Positions 1-12,600 of a stretch of DNA of 64,000 bases are shown here, piece by piece (position 1 is the first letter of the stretch; each line of letters begins with the position of its first letter). The position numbers and the translations under genes are program-made. The DNA comes from Phoronis australis (lineage: Eukaryota > Phoronida > Phoronidae). The stretch is from the NCBI GenBank assembly GCA_002633005.1, contig NMRA01000002.1, positions 70,804-134,803 on the forward strand. The letters run 5' to 3'. A model generated the notes under the pieces. The model searched no databases. It was not told the DNA's origin and saw only the letters and a list, made by a program, of their open reading frames with translations.

Positions 1-611
1 TACAGGCTTTCTGCTTTCAGAATATGTTTACTTTTAATGAGTTAATTGTATACTTCTGTAGACATTTGGCTAAATAGTTACCTAATCTTGTCAATATGGC
101 ATTGCATAACCTTACGGCTATCAACATAAAACTGTTGTGACAGGGTTAACCCACTTTTATTTGAGTGTTAGGTTATGTAGGACCTTATCAACCTGTCTGT
201 GCATTTACCAAAATATAAAAACTGTAGATTTTAGCTCAGTAAAGGTATATATTTTCTGAAAGTAATATAGCCTGTAGAATTAAATTTTTGACTTTTTACC
301 AATCTATTGTTACATCTAAAAGTATTACTTACTTACCCTGATTGCTAAAATACAAATTGAGGTACTGAGTTTCTCAAGTCTGAAAGTCGAGACTGTACGT
401 TTAGTTTTTGCAAAATTTTCCAGAATATGTTTGTCAACTTCTAAAGTGTTCAAATTTTAAGATTAAGTTGCATTTGTAGTGAATGACAGGTCATATAACC
501 TGCTGTGCTTATCTTCAATGACACATTACTTGCTTTTAAACTGCTGATTTCAATCTTTGTAGACCTGTTGACAAGCACTGACTGCAGTGCCTGTGTACCA
601 AGGAAGCAGTC
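1..611. other. Upstream flank and likely 5'UTR of SLC26A11-like copy A
   Basis: No coding exon is recognisable here. A pyrimidine-rich stretch ends in AG at 561-562, so 563-611 could be the 5'UTR part of the first coding exon with a further untranslated exon upstream, outside or near the window edge. This is inference; no TATA box or clear promoter is visible. Positions 168 to about 475 are a diverged member of the interspersed family listed separately. Confidence 0.35.
168..475 (+). repeat. Interspersed repeat family R, copy 1
   Basis: Begins with TTAGGTTATGTAGGACC, the terminal motif shared by the other copies. The internal run with TATTTTCTGAAAG followed by a T-rich stretch and TTTTTACC matches the copies near 11.5 kb and 16.85 kb. 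The right end is not clear. Confidence 0.45.
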
Positions 612-3600
612 ATGGCTTGTCCCAAACTTGATTTGAAGAAGACAAAAAGGGACTTTGTGAAAACTAGTCGCAACTTGAAAGCCTCAGCTGGATCTCATTT
701 GAAGAAAGCGTGTACTGTGGAGAACCTAAAGAAGAAGATTCCTATAACAATATGGCTGCCCAAGTACAGGTGGGAAAAGTGACCAGGTCTTGTTTTATCC
801 AAAAATAGTTATTTTTGCTCAATGTTTTAGCAGTAAAATTTAAAAATTTCAAGATGATCACTCATTTGGCCAGTTGATATTCATTTATGGTCTCTCTAGG
901 CCTTGGTAATTTCTTACAGTTCAAGATAATTAAAGCAATCAGAGTCGTGGTGGCTAATTCTGTGAACAACAAAAAAGACTGGTAATAACTATTATGGGGG
1001 CAAATGCAGAATGATTTAGCCACCTAAATAACCTTGATTCTCACACACGAGGGAAGATTTCTCTGTCGATGAATTCAGCTGCTTCTGTTCAGCTGCCATG
1101 ACTTGGAATTTCGGGTTATTTTATCTGATTAAATATTTTTGGCTTGTACTGTACCCCAGACATAATTTCCTTTTTTGACCTTATATTGCGGTAAAAATTC
1201 TCAAGTTTGATACAATCTCTAAAATTTGGACACGGAAATTTAAGCAGAAAATGAATTTACTTTCTGTGAAGATTGTGACACGGTCGATTTTGGCATTCAT
1301 AATATGGCTCAAATTTTGGACCCTGCATTTTTGTATAGGAAATGAGCTTGGCAGTTCATAAAATCATCAAAAATGGCTGCCAACACAACCTTATTGTGCA
1401 TCCCCATAGTGCGTAATATTGACGTGAATGTTTGTTTGTCATTGATCACAATACTGGAATTTGTGGTGGTTAGTATTGTCTATTTCTAAAATTTGGTACA
1501 CATTCTGACCTTGAGCAAAATTATAAATTTTTCACTGTCCCAAACTGGCTCAGAATGTTTACTGCAATATAGGCAAGTACAAGACAATACCATTCAAAAA
1601 GTATTGTCTTGTCCTTGGAGCAATATAATGTACAAGCCTTTGTGTTAGTTAAGATGTGAAAAAGATGGGTTACAATAATTATGTGGTTTTGTTGCATGTT
1701 ACATATTTATGTCATAATCTTTTTGTAGCTTATATATGTGAAGTTTTTATAAAACACAAAATACTTTGAGAAAAGTTTCTGGTTTCTTTGTTTTGTTCTC
1801 TTGAAACCTTGCTAGGCACTCGCAGCTTTGATTTATTTCATTTGTGTTGTGAGAGAGTGGTTTACTTTCACTGTACTTTCAGATTAAGAAATCTCTTTGG
1901 TGACATTCTTGCTGGACTAACAGTGGCGCTAACCGTTATCCCACAATCCCTGGCTTTGGCTCAGATTGCCGAACTCCCGCCTAATGTAGGTATTATGGTC
2001 ACACATCAGATGTTAAGTTAATCTTTTGTCACATATGACTCTCGTAAGGCTGCTCACCTTATTCAAGGTCATTCAGCTGACCTGTTTTCATTGTGAGGTC
2101 TCTTTGCCCTTATCCCCATGATGTTGATATGAATTGCTTGACTGTCTATAGGTGGAGTTAGTGCTATTCAGAGTGGTTTAAATGACTTGAAGGCTATGAG
2201 TACTGTAATTCTTCTCCCAATTTAGTAAATATGGCTGACAAGCGATTTTTTTTGTCAAATTTCCGACTAACAAAAATAAATACGTATATTATAATAATAA
2301 GTGTGGTTTATAATGTGCCGATGTTATAAAACAACATTTGGTAAAGTGTTCATCATTTGCAACAGGGTAACTAATTTTTGGAATTTTTCAATTTTGATGA
2401 GCAGTTATTTTTTGGAAAATAAGTGAAGAATTATCGAATCTGACTTTATGATAGCATTGAAGGTGAATATAGCGTTAACAAATGAAAGAAGTCTGCAATT
2501 TGACTTGTGGCAATTTCTAAGTGAAATATTGACTCTGTATCTAGCACCTACAAAGGTTGATATGGTTCATAGTTTAAAAGGAAACCTAGCTTACATGTTG
2601 CCTTTGATTTAATAATTCACATTGTTCAGAATTTGCCTTGGTTAGCTTAAGTATTCAACATATTGTTGTCATTGGCTGGACAACATTTCATTCACCTGTG
2701 TGTAAACACTTGGTTATGACAAAATGGGTTCTTTATCCCTGTGAGGGTGGTATGCAATTGCAGCCATTTCTGTCGAAATTTTGTATATTGACCCTTTGCT
2801 TTGACCATTTAGAACATAGAGCGAGACTCGACAATGGAAGACATTACTCAGAACCAGAACATGTTTTAAGATCTGTGGTCTGTTTAGTAGCCATTTTGTT
2901 GGTGGTCCACCAAAAAATTCAAGAGTTAAACTTAGGAATTATAAAAGCTAATTTGATGTTATGTTGAAAAGGAAGTTTTTTCTGATGCAGAAAGAGACCT
3001 TTTAACGCTTTGCCAATGACTAATCTGTGTTCTGTATTTCAGTATGGGTTGTACACTGCCTTCATGAGTTGCTTTGCATACTGTGTATTCGGTACTGCAA
3101 AAGATGTTGCCATTGGACCTACCGCTGTCATGGCAATCTTGTCGCTACAGTTTGGTGAGACGCCCGTCCCTGGTAATGCCACCTATATCATCCTTCTGAC
3201 GTTCATGACGGGAGTTGTTCAACTGGGAATGGGAATACTTAACTTAGGTGATTTTTTGCTGACTTTGAACTTTCCTGGTATTTATACTGATATTTTCAAT
3301 ATGGTACTTTCTGATTTAGAAATGTAATTGTGTCGGTAATTTCTTTAAATTTAGTTCAACATTAAGCTGATTGAGAGGTTATGCTTTGAGTTATATGGGT
3401 AATGTTTCACACCCATCAGACTGAAGCTGTTGATTTTGAACTTAATTGTTATTCTTGTAGGCTTTGCTATCAACTTTATCTCTTTCCCTGTGATCTCAGC
3501 CTTCACATCTGCAGCGGCCATCACAGTAGCTTGGAGTCAAGTGAAGGTATGTAACTAATATACGAATTTGGAATCAAAGACATGACGCAAGGTTCTGGTA

Positions 3601-6600
3601 GCAAAAGCTTATTTGCTGGATGCAGCAGTAGTGTCAGGCTATTGGTTTCAGTGATAAACGTCTGACATAGAACTCTTTACGGTAGTGAGTGAAACCATGA
3701 AAGGCATTTCTACACCTTGGTGATCAATTCACAAATTTTGTTGGATAAGTTCAGCCAAGCTAACCAAGATGGGACTAAGTTTCTTTGGTCGACAAATATT
3801 TCAAGAAGGTGGCTTTTGGAGTGAATTTTTAGTGTTTTGACCAGCTCCAGCTGACAAATGCAGTCTTGTGTAATGATTTCTTGTGCTGCCTGTAGTTTGC
3901 ATCGCAAATTCAAAAGCTAAAATGGCTACTACAGAAAATATTAAAACCAAAGTGTTACCTCATTGCTGTCATGTTATTTAGAGCTGTGTGAATGACAATG
4001 TTTGGATTCTCTATTTTATAATGTGCCATTTCACTCCTTCAAAATAATAGACCAATCAATGGAAATAGTAAGTAAACCATTGTGTTATCACAGCAATTCA
4101 TCTTTCAGAAATTATTTGGGATACGAAAGCTACCGAAACCAATTCTAGTCAGTATTGGAGAATTTTTTCGTCGAATAACGGAAACAAAGTAAGTTCAGTG
4201 TTTCGAAACACAAACATTAGAAGCTGCATTTTGCCCTGTTTAAGTGCCTATAATCTAAATAGGAATTCCATTCTTATAAAATTGGTCTCACAATGTTCCT
4301 TATTGTGATAGCTTTCTATTTCCATTATGAACAAGAACATCACAACCATCAGTGGCTCAGGAAAACTCTTTGGAGTTATTGGGATTGACCAACTCTAAAA
4401 TTACAGATTTGAAACTAGTGCACAATACACATTGTTCATGATTTGTGTTGGCAACTCATTAGTGACAATACAAGATTGAATAATCATGGTAAAATGTTGT
4501 TTACACCTCAAAGCGTTTCTTTTAAGAATTTGATATTGACTGCGCCATGGGAACGTAATGCAGCTTTAATTTCTTTAGTTTATCGCTTAAATGTGAACAA
4601 AGTTCCATTCACAAATAGTTTGTCATGAGGAGGGGCCATCCTGATAGCCAGTAACGTGTCAGTTGTCCAGATCTGTCCCCCTGCCATCCTCTAGACATTG
4701 TCAAACATTTGCGACCAGCAGAAACTGAAGTTGAATTGAAGTGAACACTTTATTTGAAGATGAATGTTACACTAACTGTTTTTCCATTCTTGTTTCAGTG
4801 TCTTTTGTGGCAGGTGCTGCATCTTGTCATTGTCAGTCCTTCTGAAGAAAACTTGTGGTATAAAATATTGCCTTTTGTATATGTTTTCAACATTTCTGTG
4901 TTCCTTTGTGTTTGTTCACTTGTTATTGTTTTAGTCACTGGGACCTGATTGCCGGTGTAATCTGCATTGTAGTCTTGGTTATGTTGAAGGTAAGCTTGAG
5001 GTCTTTGTGCATCAAAATTGTGTTGTGTATTGTAATTCTCTGACGTGAAATGACAAAACCTTCGACGAATGCATCGCGTAATATATACAATATCAGACAT
5101 TCCGCTAAACTTCAATGAAGCATCATTTATGACCAGTAAATAATTCCTCGGTAAACTGCGGTACATCACCTCACAAACTATTATGTCACAAACTATCACA
5201 TCACAAACTATCACCTCACAAACTATCACCTCACACAAATTGATGGCAACTAGTACTCATTGCACGTTCACACTGTGGCATTGGAATGTATTTGAGGTGA
5301 CGTACATGTTCCTGCCATATTTCTGTAACACGTGCTTAAAGCTGTGAAGTTCTTGTTTGCGTATTTGAGGTTTGCCATCACAGACTAAGAAGTGGTGTGC
5401 AGTATTTTACCAACTTCTTGATTTGTCCAGAATTCAATTGAAAACAAATCATGGAGCTGATCCAGAGGATGGGTCTAGGAGTTCTGAACCTCTGACCACT
5501 TAATATGTTAATGGAGAACAATTACCCTCCATTTTTGTTGACTGTCGAACACCCCTTTGGCTATTTTCTTGGGTCTGTTACCACAAACTGTCATAAGAGG
5601 ATTGTTGAAAGCAAGAAGCCTCTAATTTGTCACCTTGGTCAAATGAGCACTTGTGATTTCACCTCGGGGGTGGATTTTCATGAAAGTGAATGTGCATGCC
5701 ACTCCCCAATAACTGCATGTTACTAATCTTAAGGGGAAGTTTCTTATAAGCACTTATGATCTACAAGATTTCTTGGATTATTTTTTTATCTCAGATGTGT
5801 ACTAATGTTTGCCAAATTTTTTTTAGAAAGTTAAAGAAGTCAGTGATGGATTGAGTAAAAAATTTACGAGTGAAACATCTCGCGCTGCTCGGATTTGCTG
5901 CAAGATTTGTTGGGTGCTTGGAACAGGTTAGTATAATTATAGCAATATTTTCCAGCTAGCAGTGCTGCGCATGTTAAGGTAGGTGTATACACTGATCAAA
6001 TCTCCAGGTTCCTAACTAAAATGAGTAAAAAGGGAGTTTTAACTAGTTGGACATGACTCTGAAAGTGACAAAAATCGAAAAAAAATGTTTTTTTGTGGTT
6101 CGTTTTTTTTAAAAATCGTATTTTTTAATTTTCAACAAATCCAATTTTACCTTGAATTTTTTTCAAAATGCACAGGGATCATCATCAACTATTTCCTTAC
6201 GCAATATTCTACTTATCCATACCAAATATATGTACAAAATCATTATGATCTTGATTTTAAGGCATTTTTTGTGTGTGAGTTGGGGCAAGCACGCCACTTT
6301 TTGTCATTTGGTCACTTTCCGTCTAATAACTAAAAATCTGGTCCATTTATCAAAAAACCCTGGCACGCGATTTTACTTCAGTCCAAGAGGATTTCAAATT
6401 TGCAACTTTCGTTAAAATTGACCCACGTGTTGTGGAAAAATAGGCCCGAGAATCGTGTCACTATCCTGAAATCACGAGCCGAGAAAAACGGCTTTGAAGT
6501 TAAGCGGTCATCGATTGCCACTTGAGATCAAATTTCGTTCAGAATGCGTGGTCATTATGTTCCAATTTTTGTTGAAGTACTAGAAATAAAGCTGATATTT

Positions 6601-9600
6601 ACTTCATATTTAGAAAATGTGACATACCTGTTTGTTTACAGCGTAATTTTAATCATTTTTTCGAACTTGTGATGCACGACAGACGACCAAAACAAATATG
6701 GCTGTCACGTGGGCGGAGCTTAGCGTTGATCTATTGTCTGCTGTACTGGTGTGCCGACCACCATGTGTTGATTGTTTATACGATTCATCTGAACTCTCCA
6801 CTCAGTTTGTAAAAGACTCTCTAACTATATTACACAGACCTATTTGTTAGTATTCCAATATTATCATCAACCAATATATGTGTTATATCAAATCGCCGCG
6901 TTACTGTCTACATAACAATATTGGCGACGAGGATAAAGAACTACTTTCATAGTAATGGTTCAACATTTTTACGTGCCTGTACCGAATGGACTTCGGGATA
7001 AGAAAATATCACTTTCTGTGCAAATAGCGCCGCTTGGGTGAGATTCTCAAGTTACTAAAGTTTCTTCAATTGCTTTCCTCTAAAATCGTATAATATCAGT
7101 ATGAGTTTTAATTCAGGGTTACGTTTGAATCTATGCACTAGAAAAAATTTTGTTATGTTGAACACTGGGTCATTTCTCTAATTCTTTGGGTTACGGCCAG
7201 TGGCAAGTTAAAAAACCTCTGGGTTTGACAGCCTAGTTTCTCCACGGCACGTTCCCAGCACAGAAGCACGGTTTATCTGCGAAGACTCTACTCTGACGAC
7301 ATGTAGTTGTCCATGTGTCGCGCGCGCGGCTTGTCTTCACAGCGCATGTATGCACTCTCACCGAATCGTGCAACACCACCCACGTCGACACTCAGCGTCC
7401 TCTCGCAAGACAACTGACCTTATGTTACCGACTTCTCTTATACATGCACAACTCTGCACGGACTCCTCAAGCTGAGTGCAGTGATGGATTCGGTAGGGCT
7501 TGGCGTACTCAACTTAACTTTTTGCAGATAGACAAACAGGCTCAGGCTCGGAACAGGAGCTAGTTCACCATTTCACTACTAACTTTCACATGGTCAAAAA
7601 TAAAATTGTTTTATTCTTGGTCTTGCTACAACAACAATATCAGCTGGTACATCACTCTCGATTGCCCGGTTACGCAATGCTTGTTGACAGGGTTAGATTA
7701 GAGCTAGTGTCCTTGTATATAAGCTCTGCCCCAGTTGTCAATCACTGAGCTGGTGAGCACTCAAGCCATATGACTTACTGAGGCTTGGTCAAATATAGCT
7801 AAAAAAACAACTTTGGATTTTCAGAATGATTTTATTTTTCTTCAGTATACTGTGCATCAAGAATTAAAGATTAGGATGATATGAAAATGTAAAAAACAGT
7901 CAAAATTATTTTTTTTGTGTATCCACCTACCTTAAGATCTACAGACCCAAATTTACAATGTGTCTCAACATCCCAAGTCTTTGGCGCCATACCTGCTGCA
8001 GCGAGAATGCCCACTTGTGTTGTCTCAGTGAAGCTTCATCAGTTTTATGTTATTTGTCTGTTAATGGCAGCGAACAATTTGTCCTAAAATTACTTGACAG
8101 TGAATTTTTCATGTGTCTAATGTTTGGATTTCCAGTTGCATTTGAAGCGATTGGCTATAACTAGAAAAAAATGACCAGTAATTACTTGGTGATTGAATGA
8201 ATGTTTTGGTCAAAATTCATTTCATTTTAGCTCTTGTTTCTTTTTAATCTCTCACGTATCACTCCCAATCAGTGACAATATTTATTGTAGGGTGAGTAGT
8301 TGGGGATGTGACACCTTTACCTCACGTGACTTTAAAGTCATTGGTAAGGTCAGAGAAAATGTGTTTAATTAATATCACCATTACCTTGGTACAACCCGTT
8401 TCACACAGTGCTGTGTGTTGGTTGTTTCAATTTAATTCAAGCTCTGAACAAGGCAAGTTTTGTATTGTTATACTACCATCCCAGTAGGTCATAGTAATGT
8501 TTTTTAATTGGCTCAATAAACTGCTTCGTTATTTTTTATCTTACTTTGAAGTTGGCAATTTTCAGTTTGCTGAAGCCATATTCAAATTATTTTCAACATG
8601 TGGTCTGGCCATTGTAAACATAAATTTAAATTGTTTCTGTCAATTTGATGCAGGTGATACAACTAAAGCAGACAAATTTAGTTTTTTGGTGTTGTGGTCA
8701 GAGTATATAGCAATCTACTTCTACCTCTGTTGATCAGTTATAAATTCACATCAAGAACAGTTGATCTTGGGTATTTCAGTGATTGTCTTTCTTTTCAGCA
8801 AGAAACGCCATTGTTGTACTTATCTCAGCCGGCCTGACCGCCGTGTTACTCAGTAAGAACATAACTGCACTGACAATTACGGGTCATATAAAGGCTGGAC
8901 TACCACCGTTCCGCTTTCCAAATCTCACACTGGAGTACGAAAATGGAACGGTATCGACATCAGAAATATTTGGAGTAGGTATATGAGACAGTGCTCTTTT
9001 GGTTGTAAGTAGCTTCACTGTCGGTCAATGTTAACTTTTTTATTGATAGGGTGACCAGGATAGCGACCATCCAAACCAAACCCTCCATTAAAATTATTTT
9101 TTTACGTTGTGGAGAAGTCACTTCCTTTAGGAGCAGTTAATACATTTTGTCTTAGATACACGAGAATGGATAACATCTCTCCATTATCAACTAACACCAT
9201 GTTAATTTTATAGCCATTTAATTGTAAAAAGCTAACTTTGAGTATTTACTATGGAAGTAATATCATGTCAGATTTCGAATTACATTGTCTTAACAGAGTG
9301 AGACAGTGCTCTCTAGTCCATTCTTTGTTTGCTCTGCCACTTCATGTTTGTCTTATGCAAATTATGCCGTTTGGTGTAACCTTTGTGTCTCAAAACTACA
9401 TCTTGAGTTACATGTTTCTTGTGTGCTTTCAAGGTATCCACATTGCACATCGTCCCGTGATTAGCCAGAACTGCAGTCTGTAAATGCAAGACACTTGCGA
9501 AACATTTGTGGCAAGAAAATTTACCTTGTAGAGTGGCAGTCGCAACTTTACATCTGGCTTTCTCCCATAATTCAACATTCCAGCCTTGCCATTTTGCTTT

Positions 9601-12600
9601 GTGTGTGCAAGGTTTCACCGAACTTTCTTGCGATAGTCTCGGCTTTCACTCACCTGATGTGTGTCTTAATTTACAGAATGTAGCTCATGTCTGTTTATGT
9701 TAGTCTGGATTAGAAACTGTACTTGTATCTTTTTTTTTTGTAGCGCCTTGGTGCTGGAATTATTATTGTGCCCCTTATCAGTATTTTAGAAAGCATAGCT
9801 ATAGCTAAAGCCTTTGGTAAGTAGTAGGTATAGTTTTGTTCAGTTAGACTTGGGTAACTATGTTTGTTGAACATTGTACAAGTTTCTGTTTCAAGTCTGT
9901 CTCTGAATTTCCCAACGGTTAAGGTCCAGCGCACACTTTGAAATCTTTGTTAAATGTTTAGAAGTTCAACTTGATGAAACCAAATCAGTCTATTTCCCCA
10001 TAACTTGGCTCAGATTAACACCAGTCATGTTCACCTCAGGATGACGTTTTGAATTCTTCAAGGCTTCCAGCTCAACTTGTTCCATGTACAATGCACTGTG
10101 TGAATACAACAGAAATGATCTGGTTACAAATGAGGATTAATTACGTCCTCTTTCACAGTAAAGTTAGGTGAGAAATAGAGCTTGATGAGTTATACTTTAT
10201 ACGTTCTTACCTGCTTGGTTACATGTGCGGTGTGCTTTTTGTAGCTCGACAGAACAACTATCGCATTGATCCCAACCAGGAAATCCTAGCACTGGGATTT
10301 GCCAATTTTCTGAGTGCCTTTGTGTCAGCCTTCCCCATCACAGCAAGTTTCTCCAGGTATTGGCGCATGTTAGAGAATCTGATTGATTGTTGTAGACAAC
10401 ATAACATAGATGATCATACATAGTCGATTTTAATGAAAATTTATTTAATGAAAACTTACCGATGTCTCTGAAAAATGTTGTTTGGAATTTTTATTACTTT
10501 GACATTTAGTTTGCTTTCTACGGCAAATTAATTTGCAACACCTAAGGCATTTTTGAAAAAAACAATGGCCATATTTGTGTATGGCACAGTAGAATAAAAC
10601 TAGGTCTGTAAAAATATCCTGATGGTGTTTTTGAGATTGATAAAAATATTAACTATTAGATTTCGTAAGTTTCAGTGAAATTCTTTGAGCTGTGTTCGAG
10701 AACTTAATGTGTTCAAATTAATAAGTTGATTTGCCAAAGCTGAGAAAAAACCTAAAAACATCGCGAGTCTTCAAAGCCTCAAAGTTTTCACCCATCAGCG
10801 AAAACTTGTTTTTAGTCTCTATAACCAAGAATCTTAACAGAGGCCAAAATGTATTTGATTTACATATTAAACAACATCAGATGTGATGACACGACCTGAC
10901 ATAAGACCTGAGTTCAATCCCTGATCACCATCTGTTGTTGAAATTTGTATTCTGAGGTTATCATTGGTTAATTTTGGCAGGGAATCATCATGTACATTCT
11001 CTGCATTTGTGCAATCTCTGTGAGAGCAGTCAAACTTACGGAGAATGTGGACCAAGCAAAGAATCTTTATTGGCCAGTCAAAACAGAAATTTGGCAATTT
11101 GTCATACACACATAATAGCTTCTGTCCCCAAACCTAAGTCAAGGGAGAGGCCATTTGACTTGAAATATTTATAATCGGTGAAGTGACTTTCTTTCAAAGG
11201 TCGACTGTCAACTCGCAGACTGGGGTGCGTACCCCAGCAGGTGGCATCATGACTGGCACCATGGTTATCCTTGCCTTAGCCGTGCTCACTCCATACTTTT
11301 ACTATATCCCAACGGTGGCGCTAGCTGCCGTCATTATAGTAGCTGTAATGCACATGGTCGATTTGGGCGTCATCTGTTTGCTATGGAGGTATAAAAGTAT
11401 GTAATACTTTTACTTGCTGTTTTACTTCTACTGATTCTCCTTAAGAAAGGCTGTGGAGGACTTTATCGTCAGCCTATGTGTTATACCAATTATCTACAAA
11501 ATCTGTAACACACTAACATTTTCTGAAAGCCTATAGAATTTTATATTTTAGTTTTTACCGATTTGCTAGTAGCTGGGTCACATGACCATGATGTCTTAAT
11601 GTATAATTTATCAAAAAGGAACACAACAGTGTCCATGACAGAACCAAATTTTGTTTGATACAAGGGAACTAGATGAAATTTAAAAAACACTGTCTTTAGT
11701 ATCATTTTTTTGTATTAGGCAACTTTTGATTTGTTTCATGAAAATCATACAAGTCTTACTTTTTTAACCTCTCCTGCATAGTAGAACACTTCAAAAACTA
11801 TTCCTAGCTGTGTTTCGAGGAACTGTTTATAGATAATACCTGAAAGTTTTGTATGAATCTGATTCGTCATTTCTGAGATATAATTTTCCAAATTTAGCCA
11901 AACCGGGGTATTTAGGACCTACATAATCTTAAACCTAGTATCTAGGGAACAGGTGTCTATTGTAGGTCAGTTGGTGCAAATATAGAGCTTAAAGCAATGA
12001 TAATTGTAAATATGATATGGGGAAAATTCTTCAATCTTGGTTAAAAGTAATTGCTAAAACTGCCTTTTTTCTATTTTTCAGAGGCATACCGCATTGTGGC
12101 AAATGCTCAAAATTTTACCAAACATCATTTGGTATTAGCTATGCCGTACAAACCATGCTAAAAGTAATTAGTAAACATGGCTGAAAAGTTATTTTTCTTG
12201 AGATTGACTAAGGTAAATTTCACTTGTCCATCATATTTTTGTCCCCAATTGAAGAATTCTTACTGTAATCATGTTATTAAGAGTAATTTTTTTAATTGAA
12301 AATTTTAAAATTGCTAGTGAAATTTTGTAGAACATCAGTTACATTCTGATGACGGAGTAACAAAATTTTCTTTTCAGAACAAGACCTGATACCCTATCTC
12401 ACCACCTTCATACTCTCATTTGTGCTAGGTATTGAGGTAAGTTATCATTGGAAGCCCTTTTCACTCCTTTCAGTTTCTTCCAGCTGCCCAGTTTTTCAAA
12501 ATATGGATGCTGCAAGCAGTTTGAACACAGATTATAAGAACCTGTTAAGTGGAAATGCCTTTTGAACTAAATGGTGCAGGCGTAGGAAGAAAACGACATT

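Noticed and set aside
2638-2967. 109-codon open frame in intron 2 of copy A
   Set aside because: It starts at a TTG rather than ATG, shows no domain, and lies between well-supported exons with intronic base composition.
4795-5238. 147-codon minus-strand open frame with repeating CEVIV-type residues
   Set aside because: The repeat is produced by the 15-bp minisatellite at 5166-5240, and the rest overlaps exon 6 of copy A in antisense.
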